A program made the position numbers and the translations under genes. Below the pieces are notes generated by a model. The model saw only the letters and a list, made by a program, of their open reading frames with translations, was not told the DNA's origin and did no database searches. Shown in pieces: positions 8,586-18,270 of a stretch of DNA of 64,000 bases (position 1 is its first letter; each line of letters opens with the position of its first letter). This DNA is from Autumnicola lenta (GTDB lineage: Bacteria; Bacteroidota; Bacteroidia; Flavobacteriales; Flavobacteriaceae): NCBI RefSeq assembly GCF_031846515.1, contig NZ_JAVRHO010000016.1, forward strand, positions 31,804 to 95,803, read 5' to 3'.

Positions 8586-8618
8586 AAGAGCGGCCACACT
8601 AAGCCGCTCTTTATTTTT
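8586..8618 (+). terminator. Rho-independent terminator after the DUF4382 gene
   Basis: Stem AAGAGCGGC (8586-8594) with GCCGCTCTT (8603-8611), an 8-base loop, then a T-rich run. It separates the lipoprotein gene from the MoxR/Bat operon. Confidence 0.9.
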
Positions 8619-8657
8619 AACCAATTGTTAACAAATGAGCAACTATTTAATTTTCAA

Positions 8658-8689
8658 TTTGCGACCTAGTTTCCTTGTATGTATATTCA
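8658..8689 (+). promoter_or_regulatory. Bacteroidetes-type promoter of the MoxR/Bat operon
   Basis: TTTG at 8658-8661, a 20-base spacer, then TATATTCA at 8682-8689. This is close to the TTTG/TAnnTTTG consensus and lies 21 bases before the moxR start. Confidence 0.5.
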
Positions 8690-8710
8690 CGACTTTAAAA
8701 TTTAAAAGCG

Positions 8711-9715
8711 ATGATAGAAAATGATTCTTCGGTAGACATTGCCAGCCTTAATGAGAGAATTGAAAGAGAAAGTGCGTTTGTAGATGTGCTTACTTCAGAG
8801 ATGAACAAAGTTATTGTGGGCCAGAGGCATATGGTGGAGCGCCTGCTAATTGGCCTTCTTGGTCAGGGACATATCTTACTTGAGGGTGTTCCCGGACTTG
8901 CAAAAACCCTCGCCATCAATACGTTGTCTCAGGCAGTTCAGGGGAGTTTTAGCAGGGTTCAGTTTACGCCAGATTTATTGCCGGCAGATGTTGTGGGAAC
9001 GCTTATTTATAATATGAAGCTCAATGACTTCAGCATTAAGAAAGGACCGATATTTGCCAATTTTGTGCTTGCAGATGAGATTAACCGTGCCCCGGCAAAA
9101 GTGCAGTCTGCTTTACTGGAAGCCATGCAGGAAAAACAGGTAACCATTGGGGATGAAACTTTTATACTGGATCGTCCTTTCCTGGTAATGGCAACGCAAA
9201 ACCCGGTGGAGCAGGAAGGAACTTATCCTTTACCTGAAGCCCAGGTCGACCGTTTTATGCTGAAGACGATCATTAAGTATCCACAGATGAACGAGGAGCA
9301 GCTAATTGTTCGTGCAAACCTGAAGGGTGCTTTTGAAAAAGTGAATCCGGTGGTAAGCCTGGATCAGATTGCCCGTGCGCAACAAGCTGTTCGTGATGTG
9401 TATATGGATGAAAAGATTGAGCAGTATATTCTGAATATCATTTTTGCCACCAGAACTCCGGAAAAATATAAACTTGAAGAAATCAAGCCGCTTATAAGCT
9501 TTGGAGCTTCTCCAAGGGGAAGTATTAACCTTGCCACTGCTGCAAAATGTTACGCTTTTATTAAGCGCAGGGGTTATGTTATTCCCGAAGATGTAAGAGC
9601 AGTTGTCCACGATGTGCTAAGACACAGGATTGGAATTACCTATGAAGCCGAAGCAGAAAATATCACTTCTGATGATCTTGTAAGCAAGATTGTAAACGAA
9701 ATTGAAGTACCTTAA
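8711..9715 (+). CDS. MoxR-family AAA+ ATPase
   Basis: A 334-residue ATPase that acts as a chaperone partner of VWA-domain proteins. Walker A is GVPGLAKT (59-66) and Walker B is LADEINR (120-126). The sensor-1 region is MATQNPVEQEGTYPLPEAQ, the MoxR hallmark. It is the first gene of an eight-gene unit with DUF58 and BatA-E proteins, known as the aerotolerance (bat) locus, in which MoxR probably remodels VWA proteins at the membrane. A promoter-like element lies just upstream and a terminator isolates it from the preceding gene. Confidence 0.95.
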   Translation: MIENDSSVDIASLNERIERESAFVDVLTSEMNKVIVGQRHMVERLLIGLLGQGHILLEGVPGLAKTLAINTLSQAVQGSFSRVQFTPDLLPADVVGTLIYNMKLNDFSIKKGPIFANFVLADEINRAPAKVQSALLEAMQEKQVTIGDETFILDRPFLVMATQNPVEQEGTYPLPEAQVDRFMLKTIIKYPQMNEEQLIVRANLKGAFEKVNPVVSLDQIARAQQAVRDVYMDEKIEQYILNIIFATRTPEKYKLEEIKPLISFGASPRGSINLATAAKCYAFIKRRGYVIPEDVRAVVHDVLRHRIGITYEAEAENITSDDLVSKIVNEIEVP

Positions 9716-9792
9716 ATAAGTTAGCAGTATGCAGTAGCAGTATTTCCGTTTATAAAGCTGCCAACTGCAACTGAATCCTGTGAACTGAAACA

Positions 9793-10659
9793 ATGGATAC
9801 TAAAGAGTTACTTAAAAAAGTCCGGAAAATTGAAATTAAAACCCGCCGCCTTAGCGATCACGTCTTTGGTGGTGAGTATCATTCTACTTTCAAGGGCCGC
9901 GGGATGACCTTTAGTGAGGTGCGGCAGTATCAGTTTGGTGACGATGTAAGAAATATCGACTGGAATGTTACCGCACGTTACAGCGAACCTTTTGTAAAAG
10001 TTTTTGAAGAGGAGCGGGAACTTACCATGATGCTTGTGGTAGATGTTTCAGGTTCTGAAATGTTTGGTACAGAAAAGCAATTCAAAAAAGATGTAATTAC
10101 AGAAATTGCAGCTACTCTCGCTTTTTCTGCAACAAAGAATAACGATAAAATTGGTCTTATGCTTTTTACAGATAAGATCGAACTGTATATCCCACCAAAA
10201 AAAGGCCGTTCTCACGTACTAAGGATTATCCGGGAACTCCTGGAATTTAAGCCTGAAGGTAAAAAGACCGATATCGCCGGTGCTGTAAAGTACCTTTCCA
10301 ATGTCATGAAGAAGAAAGCCATTGTTTTTATTCTTTCAGATTTTATGGCAGAAGATTATCAGCAAACACTAAAAATAGCGGCCGGCAGGCACGATGTAAC
10401 CGGAATCAGGATTTACGACAGACACGAAGAGGAAATTCCAAATTTAGGTTTGGTACAAATGTTGGATGAGGAAACCGGAGAATCTATAACCGTAAATACA
10501 GGTTCAAAGTCTGTGCGTAACAGCTACGCAAAATACTATAAAGAAAAAGTCAATTATTTTCGGGAAAGCTTTACCCTTAGTGGTGCCGGCACTATTGAGA
10601 ACAGGTTGGATGAGAGCTACGTAAAAAAATTACTTGGCTATTTTAAGAGAAGAGCATAA
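9793..10659 (+). CDS. DUF58 domain protein (VWA-like)
   Basis: This 288-residue cytoplasmic protein has the DUF58 signature RGMTFSEVRQYQFGDDVRNIDW (about 36-57) followed by a von Willebrand A-like fold with the metal-site motif DVSGS (84-88). DUF58 proteins nearly always sit beside MoxR ATPases and are thought to be their partners. It lies 77 bases after moxR. That gap contains a short repetition of GCAGTA but no recognisable promoter, so it is probably in the same transcript. Confidence 0.92.
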   Translation: MDTKELLKKVRKIEIKTRRLSDHVFGGEYHSTFKGRGMTFSEVRQYQFGDDVRNIDWNVTARYSEPFVKVFEEERELTMMLVVDVSGSEMFGTEKQFKKDVITEIAATLAFSATKNNDKIGLMLFTDKIELYIPPKKGRSHVLRIIRELLEFKPEGKKTDIAGAVKYLSNVMKKKAIVFILSDFMAEDYQQTLKIAAGRHDVTGIRIYDRHEEEIPNLGLVQMLDEETGESITVNTGSKSVRNSYAKYYKEKVNYFRESFTLSGAGTIENRLDESYVKKLLGYFKRRA

Positions 10660-10664
10660 TCAAT

Positions 10665-12329
10665 ATGAAAAAAGGAAGTTCATATTTAAAGAAGAGATCA
10701 ATATTGGAGCATTTAACAGGTAAGAGGAGGTGTAGCAGCATTTTCTCTTTTTTCTTGTTTCTTTTTTCCTTTCTTGCTTCAGCTCAGCAGCCACAGGTTT
10801 CAGCAGAAATTGATTCTACCAGTATTAAAATTGGGGAACAGATAAAATATAGTATTTCCGTAGAAACAGATTCTATTAACCTGGTGGTTTTTCCTGAAGG
10901 AGAAACATTTTCTCCCATGGAAGTGGTAGAATCCATGACTGCCGATACTTCCCGAGTTCAAAACAGATTCCGGTTGTTAAAGGAATACTCGCTCACGCAG
11001 TTCGATTCCGGCACTTACACCATTCCGCAGCAAAACGTCATTATTAATGACCGGCAATATCTTACAGATTCGATGCTGGTAGAAGTTTCTACCGTTGTGG
11101 TGGACACTACAAAGCAAAAAATGTTTCCTATAAAACCTTCAGTTGAAGTACCTTCAGGGTTTTCTATTCCTGCCTGGTTTTGGTGGGTATTAGGGTTAAT
11201 GCTTGTTTTAGCTGTTCTGTTCTTTTTTCTTCGGAAGAAAAGAAAAGCTGAAAAAGAAAAAGAGTTACCACCATATGAACAGGCAATGCTGGAGCTTAAT
11301 AAGCTTGATGAGTCACATTTACTGGAGCAAAGGGAAGTTAAAGAATATTATTCCCAGCTTACTTTTTCGGTAAGGAAATACCTGGACAGGAAAGTTTATG
11401 ACCGCGCATTGGAGAGTACTACAAGCGAACTTATTGCTTATCTGGAAATGCAATGTGACTCGGGAAATTTAAAACTGGACAGGAAAACGATTAATGACCT
11501 GCAGCTTATCCTTCAGCGAGCAGATTTGGCGAAATTTGCCAATTCCAGGCCCGATGTTATTACGGCTAAAGCCGATCGGTCAAATGTAAAGCACATTGTG
11601 GATGACGTCAAAACCTCAATTCCCGCTCCTACAGAAGAGGAGCTGATGCGGGATGAGATGTACCGTCAGAAAAAACTAAAACAACGTAGGCGCAAACGTA
11701 TAATTATCGGGGTAGTTATTGGAGCTTTTGCGCTTGTTATAGCTACGACGGCACTCATTGCTACTAAGGGTTTTACCTATGTTAAGGACACCTATTTAGG
11801 GCATCCTACCAAGGAGTTGCTGGAAGGGGAATGGATAAGAAGTGAATATGGATATCCTCCCGTGGCAATTACCACACCCCAGGTATTAAAGCGTGGGGAA
11901 ATAGAGCTGCCCGAGGAGGCCAGGCAAATGTTGGTGGGTAGTGAAACATTTATGTATGGTAGCCTTATAAGTAATTTTTATACGGTTGTAAATACCATGC
12001 AGTTCAATAAACAGGTGGAATTTAACCTCGAAACGGCCGTAGATGGAATTTATGCTTATCTGGAAAAACAAGGTGCTAAAAACATTATTATGAAGAGGGA
12101 GCAGTTTACCACGATAAACGGAGCTGAAGGTATTCGTGCTTTTGGAACCCTGGAGATAGAAAATCCTGTTACAGGGGAATTAACTCAAAATGAATATGAA
12201 ATTCTGAATTTTGCTGAAAACGGAGGTTATCAGCAAATTACTATCATATATAATGAAGATGATGTCTATGCCGAAGAAATTGCTCAACGTATCACAGATT
12301 CGGTAGAATTAAAAAATTTGAATAACTGA
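10665..12329 (+). CDS. BatD-like / DUF4381-like membrane protein
   Basis: A 554-residue protein. It has a basic N-terminal extension and signal sequence (about 23-40, ending SFLASAQ), a periplasmic beta-rich domain (42-165) resembling the N-terminal unit of BatD, a membrane segment at 171-189, a cytoplasmic helical domain (200-340), a second membrane segment at 346-366 and a C-terminal 185-residue region I do not recognise. It starts five bases after the DUF58 gene. Its TGA stop overlaps the batA ATG (TGATG), showing tight coupling. In related genomes a similar protein commonly occupies this position. Confidence 0.75.
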   Translation: MKKGSSYLKKRSILEHLTGKRRCSSIFSFFLFLFSFLASAQQPQVSAEIDSTSIKIGEQIKYSISVETDSINLVVFPEGETFSPMEVVESMTADTSRVQNRFRLLKEYSLTQFDSGTYTIPQQNVIINDRQYLTDSMLVEVSTVVVDTTKQKMFPIKPSVEVPSGFSIPAWFWWVLGLMLVLAVLFFFLRKKRKAEKEKELPPYEQAMLELNKLDESHLLEQREVKEYYSQLTFSVRKYLDRKVYDRALESTTSELIAYLEMQCDSGNLKLDRKTINDLQLILQRADLAKFANSRPDVITAKADRSNVKHIVDDVKTSIPAPTEEELMRDEMYRQKKLKQRRRKRIIIGVVIGAFALVIATTALIATKGFTYVKDTYLGHPTKELLEGEWIRSEYGYPPVAITTPQVLKRGEIELPEEARQMLVGSETFMYGSLISNFYTVVNTMQFNKQVEFNLETAVDGIYAYLEKQGAKNIIMKREQFTTINGAEGIRAFGTLEIENPVTGELTQNEYEILNFAENGGYQQITIIYNEDDVYAEEIAQRITDSVELKNLNN

Positions 12330-13333
12330 TGTTTACAAATTTCACTTTCGAAGATCCGCAGTTTTTCTGGCTTTTGCTGCTTTTGCCAATAGCCATAGCC
12401 TGGTATTTCTGGAAGAGGAATAAGCAAACGGCTGAGTTAAAAATTTCTACTATTAAAGGTTTTAAAATTGAAAACAGCCTCCTGGCAAAGCTTAAGCCAT
12501 TACTTTTTGTTATCAGATTACTAATTCTGGCTCTTATTATTACTGCAATGGCTAGACCCAGAACTGTAGATGTCTCGACCAGGACCAGCAGTACACAAGG
12601 TATAGATATTGTAATGGCAATAGATGTATCGGCAAGTATGCTGGCACGGGATTTACAGCCAAACCGGCTGGATGCGCTAAAAGAAGTGGCCAAGGAGTTC
12701 GTGAAGGATCGCCCTTCAGATAGAATAGGTCTGGTGGTTTATGCCGGGGAAAGTTTTACAAAAACACCAATTACCAGCGACAAAGAAATTGTACTGAGTG
12801 CACTGGAGGATATAGAGTATAATAATGTTTTGCAGAACGGTACAGCAATAGGTTCGGGGCTTGCCACGGCGGTAAACCGGATTAAGGACAGCGAAGCAGA
12901 AAGTAAAGTGATTATTTTACTAACAGATGGAGTAAATAATTCCGGATTTATAGATCCTAAGATCGCCAGTGAACTCGCGGTAGAATTCGGGATTAAGGTT
13001 TACACCATTGGCGTTGGAAGTAATGGAATGGCTTTATCCCCAATAGGGATCTTGCCTAACGGAAGGTTTCAGTATGGAAACAGTAAAGTAGAAATAGATG
13101 AAGCTTTATTGCAGCAGATAGCTGATGCTACAGGTGGAAAATACTTCCGGGCAACAGATAATGAAAAACTGGAGCAGATTTATGCTGAAATTGATGAGTT
13201 GGAAAAAACTGATATCGAAGAGTTCAGATATTATAATTACGATGAAAAATTTCGTCCGCTAATCCTATTGGCAGGCGGATTGCTGTTGTTCGAAATATTG
13301 CTGAGGTATACATTATTCAGAAGTTTTGTATAA
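12329..13333 (+). CDS. batA: VWA domain membrane protein BatA
   Basis: A 334-residue inner-membrane protein with two N-terminal membrane helices (about 11-28 and 57-75), a von Willebrand A domain with the MIDAS motif DVSAS (99-103) and a C-terminal helix (about 308-330). The domain order matches BatA of the Bacteroidetes aerotolerance operon, in which BatA and BatB are thought to form a membrane complex contacted by MoxR. It is translationally coupled to the preceding gene through a TGATG overlap. The loss-of-function phenotype in other species is variable, so the physiological role here is open. Confidence 0.92.
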   Translation: MFTNFTFEDPQFFWLLLLLPIAIAWYFWKRNKQTAELKISTIKGFKIENSLLAKLKPLLFVIRLLILALIITAMARPRTVDVSTRTSSTQGIDIVMAIDVSASMLARDLQPNRLDALKEVAKEFVKDRPSDRIGLVVYAGESFTKTPITSDKEIVLSALEDIEYNNVLQNGTAIGSGLATAVNRIKDSEAESKVIILLTDGVNNSGFIDPKIASELAVEFGIKVYTIGVGSNGMALSPIGILPNGRFQYGNSKVEIDEALLQQIADATGGKYFRATDNEKLEQIYAEIDELEKTDIEEFRYYNYDEKFRPLILLAGGLLLFEILLRYTLFRSFV

Positions 13334-13392
13334 AAAATGTTTTAGAGAACAAAAGCAGGTATTAAGATTTAATAGCATTAACTAGTTAAAAA

Positions 13393-14439
13393 ATGGTTTT
13401 AGAAGAGAAAATATACTTCTGGCTTTTACTTGCCATTCCGGTGATAGTACTGCTGTTTCTGTTTCTTATATTCTGGCAAAGACGTACTCAGAAAAAATTT
13501 GCAGACTCCAGCCTACTGGCCTATCTAACGCCACACAGGTCACGATTTAAACCTGTATTGAAGCTAATCGTTATTCTGCTTGCGATTGGAAGTATGGTAG
13601 TGGCTCTTGTAAACCCTAAAATGGGCTCAAAGCTGGAGACGGTTAAAAGAGAAGGTGTTGATATTGTATTTGCAATCGATGTCTCTAAAAGTATGGAGGC
13701 AGAAGATATAGCACCCAACCGGCTTGAGAAATCCAAACAGCTGGTCACGCAAATTCTCAACAACCTTGGCAGTGACAGGGTGGGAATTATTGCCTATGCC
13801 GGAAGCGCTTTTCCGCAATTGCCGATCACGACAGATTATGCTGCGGCCAAAATGTTTCTACAGGCGCTTAATACAGACATGATTTCGTCCCAGGGAACAG
13901 CAATTGGTGATGCCATAGACCTTGCCACAACCTATTATGATGATGAGGAGCAAACCAACAGGGTTTTGTTTATCATCAGTGATGGAGAGGATCATGAGGG
14001 CAATATGGAAAATGTTGCTGAAAAGGCTGCAGAAGAGGGGATTAAGATCATTACTATTGGTGTGGGGACTGAAAAAGGCGGGCCTATACCTGTTAAGAGA
14101 AATGGGGTTGTACTTAATTTTAAAAAAGACAATGCGGGGGAAACTGTAATTACGAAACTTGTTCCGGAGACGCTTCAGGAAATTGCTTCTGAAGCAAATG
14201 GGGAGTATATTGAAGGTAATAGTACTGCTCAGGTGACAGATGAGGTACAGGAAATACTTCAAAATATTGAAAAATCTGAATTTGAAGCAAAACAATTTGC
14301 CGATTTTCAATCGCAGTTTCAGTGGTTTTTGGCATTAGGATTGTTATTACTGTTTCTGGACATATTTTTGCTGGAACGTAGTACAGCATGGGTGAGGAAG
14401 TTAAATCTGTTTAATGAAAGAAAGCGAAAGGAGGATTAG
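13393..14439 (+). CDS. batB: VWA domain membrane protein BatB
   Basis: This 348-residue paralogue of BatA has the same architecture: N-terminal membrane helices (about 8-28 and 56-73), a VWA domain with MIDAS motif DVSKS (96-100) and a C-terminal membrane helix (about 310-328). It follows batA after 59 bases. The two paralogues probably function together. Its stop codon ends one base before the preferred batC start. Confidence 0.92.
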   Translation: MVLEEKIYFWLLLAIPVIVLLFLFLIFWQRRTQKKFADSSLLAYLTPHRSRFKPVLKLIVILLAIGSMVVALVNPKMGSKLETVKREGVDIVFAIDVSKSMEAEDIAPNRLEKSKQLVTQILNNLGSDRVGIIAYAGSAFPQLPITTDYAAAKMFLQALNTDMISSQGTAIGDAIDLATTYYDDEEQTNRVLFIISDGEDHEGNMENVAEKAAEEGIKIITIGVGTEKGGPIPVKRNGVVLNFKKDNAGETVITKLVPETLQEIASEANGEYIEGNSTAQVTDEVQEILQNIEKSEFEAKQFADFQSQFQWFLALGLLLLFLDIFLLERSTAWVRKLNLFNERKRKED

Positions 14440-14440
14440 A

Positions 14441-15319
14441 ATGGAAAACAATTTAAAATATAGAAGTTTAGCAACGGTACTTTTTGTAGCAATTACCTCA
14501 TGTTTTTCTTTGCTTACGGCTCAGGAAAATCCAAAGAAAATTGAAAGGGAAGTGAACGAATATCTCCGTGAGGCTGAAGATGCCATGGGAGAAAATGATT
14601 TTGCTTCGGCAGAAGCTTCCTATAGAAAAGCTATTGCCAAAGATCCTTCAAGTACTGCGGCAAAATACAATTTGGGTAATCTTTACTATAACAAAGAAAA
14701 GACGCCTGAAGCTGCAAACCGGTTAAGGCAGGCACATGAAATTTCTGGAAGTAAAGAAGAGAAGCACAGGATTAATCACAATCTGGGAAATTCTTTTATG
14801 AAGCAGAAAGAATATAAAGAGGCTGTAGAAGCCTATAAAAATGCTTTAAGAAATGATCCTTCAGATGAAGAAACCCGCTATAATTTAGCATTGGCGAAGA
14901 AAATGCTTGAAGAAGAGCAGCAAAATCAGGATCAAAACCAGGACCAGAACGAAGATCAGGAAGAAAATAAAGATCAGCAGGAAAACCAGGACGATCAGAA
15001 AAAGGATGGTGAAGGCGGTGATAAGGAGAACCAGGACAACCAGCCGAAAGATGAAGGAGAGAACGAGAATAAAGAAAACCAGGATAAAGGCGATCAGGAT
15101 AAGGAAGAGCAGGATCAAAAAGAGCAGCAGGATAAAGGTGAAAATGGTGATGAGCAGGAGCAACAGCCTCAGCAGCAGCAACCTGCGCAAGGACAATTAT
15201 CACCTCAGCAAATAAAGAGTTTGCTGAATGCAATGGATAATGAGGAAAAGAAAGTTCAGGATAAGATAAATGCTGAAAAGGCCAAAGGGGTTAAAGTACA
15301 GTCTGAGAAAGACTGGTAA
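14441..15319 (+). CDS. batC: TPR protein BatC
   Basis: This 292-residue protein has a signal-like N-terminus (about 1-27, ending LLTAQ) and three to four TPR units (about 35-145; motifs such as YNLGNLYYNKEKTPEAANRL). A long low-complexity stretch rich in Gln, Asp, Glu, Asn and Lys follows (about 155-250), then a conserved C-terminus with LLNAMDNEEKKVQDK. I prefer the ATG at 14441: it has a strong AAAGGAGG ribosome-binding site and does not overlap batB. An upstream in-frame ATG at 14414 is possible. The protein probably acts as a scaffold with BatA/BatB. The low-complexity DNA opens long false frames on the other strand. Confidence 0.9.
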   Translation: MENNLKYRSLATVLFVAITSCFSLLTAQENPKKIEREVNEYLREAEDAMGENDFASAEASYRKAIAKDPSSTAAKYNLGNLYYNKEKTPEAANRLRQAHEISGSKEEKHRINHNLGNSFMKQKEYKEAVEAYKNALRNDPSDEETRYNLALAKKMLEEEQQNQDQNQDQNEDQEENKDQQENQDDQKKDGEGGDKENQDNQPKDEGENENKENQDKGDQDKEEQDQKEQQDKGENGDEQEQQPQQQQPAQGQLSPQQIKSLLNAMDNEEKKVQDKINAEKAKGVKVQSEKDW

Positions 15320-15361
15320 TGCTGTTTTGATATTTACTCAATCCCAATAAGAGGATAGAAA

Positions 15362-17119
15362 ATGAAATTGAAAATATTATTTATAAGCTTATTTCTATTT
15401 ACCGCCAACCTGCTGCAGGCGCAGGTAAGGTTTGAGGCTAATGTTAGTAAAGAGAAGCTGGGGATAAACGAACGCCTACGGGTGGATTTCGAAATGAACC
15501 AGGATGGTGATAATTTTCGTCCGCCTTCCTTTAATGGTTTCCGTATTATTGGCGGCCCAAATCAGTCCGTTAGCAGAAGTATTATCAATGGTAAAGGATC
15601 TTATTCCAAAACCTATACTTATTTTCTTCAGCCGGAATCACGGGGGAATTTGACTATAGGTCAGGCAGAAATCGAAGTTGATGATAAAATTTATAAAACC
15701 TCTCCCATAGACATTGAAGTCACGGCAGCTGTGGAAGAGTCTGAATCTGGTACCGATACAGACATAGTCGCTTCAGAAAATCTTCACCTTGTAGCCGAGA
15801 TATCTAATACGAATCCTTATCTTAATGAGGCAATAACTGTGGTTTATAAACTGTACGTAAGCCCAAGTATTAGCGTGAGTAATTGGCGTGACATTGATAA
15901 CCCCAAATTCAGCGACTTCTGGAGTCAGAACATAGATATCAGGCAGCTACGCGCAGAAAATGGCGAATACAAAGGTCAGCCATACCGATATGTGGTACTA
16001 AGAAAAACAGTTTTATATCCGCAGAAAACGGGTGAGTTGGACATAGAACCCCTCGCACTCTCAGTATCTGTAGATGTCCCCAGTGAAAGAAGGGATATCT
16101 TTGGAAGTAGAATTTACCGTACGGTGCAAAAGACTGTTGCCGCGGGAAGCAGGACTATAGATGTCAAACCTTTGCCTCTGGAAGGTAAGCCTGCAGATTT
16201 TAGTGGCGCAGTCGGTGATTTTGATTTTGAAGTTACAGCCAGTAAGAGGACTCTGGATGCTTCAGAATCTTTACAGGCTACGGTAGAGGTAACGGGTAAT
16301 GGAAATCTGAAGTTATTTGAGCTTCCGGATCTTTCAGTTCCGGCTTCTCTTGAGATTTATGAACCGGAACGATCAGAAAATGTAAACACTACTTTGAATG
16401 GGATGCAGGGAAGCATCTCAAAGAATTATACTATTGTTCCAACCCGAAAAGGGAAATATCCTGTTCCTGCTTTAGACTTTTCATATTTTGATCTGGACAG
16501 CGAGACATATAAAACAATAACTTCAGAGGAGATCCTGCTTGATGTAGAAGAAGGACCGGCTGTAGCAACAGGTTCTCCGGGAGGTGTTGCCAGTAGGCAG
16601 GCCGTTACAACAAACGGAGATCAGTTTAGATATATAAAATTAAATACCAATTTAAGGCCTCTTCAGCAACAGGAATTTTTCAATTCGGTTTCCTTTTGGG
16701 GAATGGTGTTGTTACCAGCGCTTATCATCCCTCTTGTTATACTCTTTGGAAAAAAACGCGAAGCAATTGCTAATGATGAAGTGGGAAACAGAAGGAAAAG
16801 GGCAGACAGGCTTGCGAGAAAATATCTTTCAGAAGCAAAAAAGAACCTCGGCGATCAGGCTGCATTCTATGTAGCTCTGGAAAAGGCGATGCATAACTAT
16901 TTAAAGGCCAAACTTCATATCCAGACCAGTGAAATGAGTAAGGATAGAATAAAAGAAGTGTTGGCTTCCCGCGGGGTAGATGGTTCTACTATTAACGAAT
17001 TTATAAGCCTGCTCGAAAGTTGTGAATTTGCACGTTATACCCCGGCTTCTTCTGTGACTATGAAGCAGGATTATGAGAAAGCAGCAGGAGTAATTTCAAC
17101 CTTAGACAAACAAATTTAG
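15362..17119 (+). CDS. batD: BatD family protein
   Basis: A 585-residue protein with a signal peptide (MKLKILFISLFLFTANLLQAQ), a long periplasmic region of repeated immunoglobulin-like beta domains (about 22-430), a membrane helix near 440-460 (WGMVLLPALIIPLVILF) and a cytoplasmic helical tail (about 470-585). This is the standard BatD layout. It sits between batC and batE, with only two bases between its stop codon and the batE start. The large periplasmic part suggests a structural or envelope-sensing role within the Bat complex. Confidence 0.92.
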   Translation: MKLKILFISLFLFTANLLQAQVRFEANVSKEKLGINERLRVDFEMNQDGDNFRPPSFNGFRIIGGPNQSVSRSIINGKGSYSKTYTYFLQPESRGNLTIGQAEIEVDDKIYKTSPIDIEVTAAVEESESGTDTDIVASENLHLVAEISNTNPYLNEAITVVYKLYVSPSISVSNWRDIDNPKFSDFWSQNIDIRQLRAENGEYKGQPYRYVVLRKTVLYPQKTGELDIEPLALSVSVDVPSERRDIFGSRIYRTVQKTVAAGSRTIDVKPLPLEGKPADFSGAVGDFDFEVTASKRTLDASESLQATVEVTGNGNLKLFELPDLSVPASLEIYEPERSENVNTTLNGMQGSISKNYTIVPTRKGKYPVPALDFSYFDLDSETYKTITSEEILLDVEEGPAVATGSPGGVASRQAVTTNGDQFRYIKLNTNLRPLQQQEFFNSVSFWGMVLLPALIIPLVILFGKKREAIANDEVGNRRKRADRLARKYLSEAKKNLGDQAAFYVALEKAMHNYLKAKLHIQTSEMSKDRIKEVLASRGVDGSTINEFISLLESCEFARYTPASSVTMKQDYEKAAGVISTLDKQI

Positions 17120-17121
17120 AA

Positions 17122-17868
17122 ATGAAAAATTTACTTTACATACTTTTCTTTTTTTCAGTTTCGCTGTTTGCACAAAATGAAGAGCTTTTCGAAGAAGCAA
17201 ATACTGCCTACGCAGAAGGTAATTATGAACAGGCAGTCCAAAAATATGAGGACATATTGGAGTCAGGAGAAACATCTGTAGCCTTATATTATAATCTCGG
17301 TAATGCTCATTACAAATTGAACAATATCGCCCCCAGTATCTATAATTACGAGAAAGCATTGCAATTAGATCCGGGAGATTCCGATATAAACAATAACATT
17401 GAATTCGCCAGAAATATGGCTCTAGATGCCATTGAAGAAGTAGAGCAAACAGGCTTTCAAAAATATTTGGACAGCTTTATTTCTAGCTTTAGTGCGAATT
17501 CATGGGCGAAATTTGCCATTTTCTTTTCATTGCTTTTTGCCGGCTTATTCCTCGCCTATTATTATATGAGCAAGCCTCTGGTAAAAAGAATACTCTTTGG
17601 AGTGTCTGTGGCGGCTGTGGTGTGCTGTTTTGCCAGTCTTTACTTTGCTTATGCGAAAGAGGAAATTCAGGAAAACAATCAGTTTGCTATAATTTTTAGT
17701 CAGGAAGCTCAGGTCAAGAATGAACCATCGGTTAGAGGCGAAGAAGCATTTGTCCTGCACGAGGGTACAAAAACGAAAGTGCTGGAAACCTATCAGGAAT
17801 GGATTAAGATTGAACTTGCAAATGGTGATCAGGGATGGATATTACAGGATGATGTAAAGGTCCTGTAA
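17122..17868 (+). CDS. batE: TPR and SH3 domain protein BatE
   Basis: A 248-residue protein. It has a signal peptide (about 1-17), a TPR pair (about 20-95; NAHYKLNNIAPSIYNYEKAL), two membrane helices (about 128-147 and 154-174) and a C-terminal bacterial SH3 domain (about 190-248; EQAQVKNEPSVRG-like start and WIKIELANGDQGWI). It is the last gene of the Bat operon and is followed by a strong inverted-repeat terminator. Bacterial SH3 domains often bind peptidoglycan or peptides, consistent with an envelope role. Confidence 0.9.
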   Translation: MKNLLYILFFFSVSLFAQNEELFEEANTAYAEGNYEQAVQKYEDILESGETSVALYYNLGNAHYKLNNIAPSIYNYEKALQLDPGDSDINNNIEFARNMALDAIEEVEQTGFQKYLDSFISSFSANSWAKFAIFFSLLFAGLFLAYYYMSKPLVKRILFGVSVAAVVCCFASLYFAYAKEEIQENNQFAIIFSQEAQVKNEPSVRGEEAFVLHEGTKTKVLETYQEWIKIELANGDQGWILQDDVKVL

Positions 17869-17883
17869 AAGAACCTCATGTGG

Positions 17884-17940
17884 AATTAACGATAAAGTAT
17901 AGAGCATAAACTTGATCGTTAATTAATTTATCTTATTTTT
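17884..17940 (+). terminator. Terminator of the Bat operon
   Basis: Ten-base perfect stem AATTAACGAT (17884-17893) with ATCGTTAATT (17915-17924), a 21-base loop, then a T-rich tract. It lies 15 bases after batE. The downstream arm overlaps a promoter-like element for the next gene. Confidence 0.7.
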
Positions 17941-17941
17941 G
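17912..17941 (+). promoter_or_regulatory. Possible promoter of the small secreted-protein gene
   Basis: TTG at 17912-17914 and TATTTTTG at 17934-17941, separated by 19 bases. The expected transcription start would fall very close to the GTG start at 17948, so the mRNA would be leaderless or nearly so if this promoter is real. Confidence 0.4.
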
Positions 17942-17947
17942 TATTTC

Positions 17948-18238
17948 GTGAAAAAAGCGGCATACATATTATCCTTTATCTTCCTTGCATTTATTGCAAC
18001 ACCAACTATTGTGGTTTGCATAGACAAGACAGTTGATGTCTCTGCGGCTTTTTTAGTCAATGAAGAAGAGACTCCTTCGGGATATAATTTCTTCGAATTT
18101 AATTTTGATCAGAATCATCATTCCAATTACGAAAGTATTCACTTTCTACAGGAGCGAAAGGTTGTTGATCATTATTTCCATTTAAAATACCACAATGTAT
18201 TTCTGGAAGTGGTCTCGCCGCCTCCAAAAAGAGCATAA
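17948..18238 (+). CDS. Small secreted or membrane-anchored protein, unknown function
   Basis: About 96 residues from a GTG at 17948; a TTG at 17939 is an alternative in-frame start and no ATG is available. The N-terminus is a signal sequence or membrane anchor (KKAAYILSFIFLAFIATPTIV). A short acidic and aromatic-rich domain follows (EEETPSGYNFFEFNF, HFLQERKVVDHYF) and the tail is PPPKRA. It resembles small uncharacterised flavobacterial proteins. Its position ahead of the SulP transporter and carbonic anhydrase makes a link to that pair possible but unproven. Confidence 0.6.
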   Translation: MKKAAYILSFIFLAFIATPTIVVCIDKTVDVSAAFLVNEEETPSGYNFFEFNFDQNHHSNYESIHFLQERKVVDHYFHLKYHNVFLEVVSPPPKRA

Positions 18239-18270
18239 TACACTACACTTTTTTAGGAATTCCCTTATAC

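Noticed and set aside
12292..12693. Minus-strand frame over the start of batA
   Set aside because: Shadow of batA coding sequence with no supporting features.
14796..15233. Long open frames on the minus strand and in another plus frame over batC
   Set aside because: They arise from the Gln/Asp/Glu-rich low-complexity coding stretch of batC and have repetitive composition.
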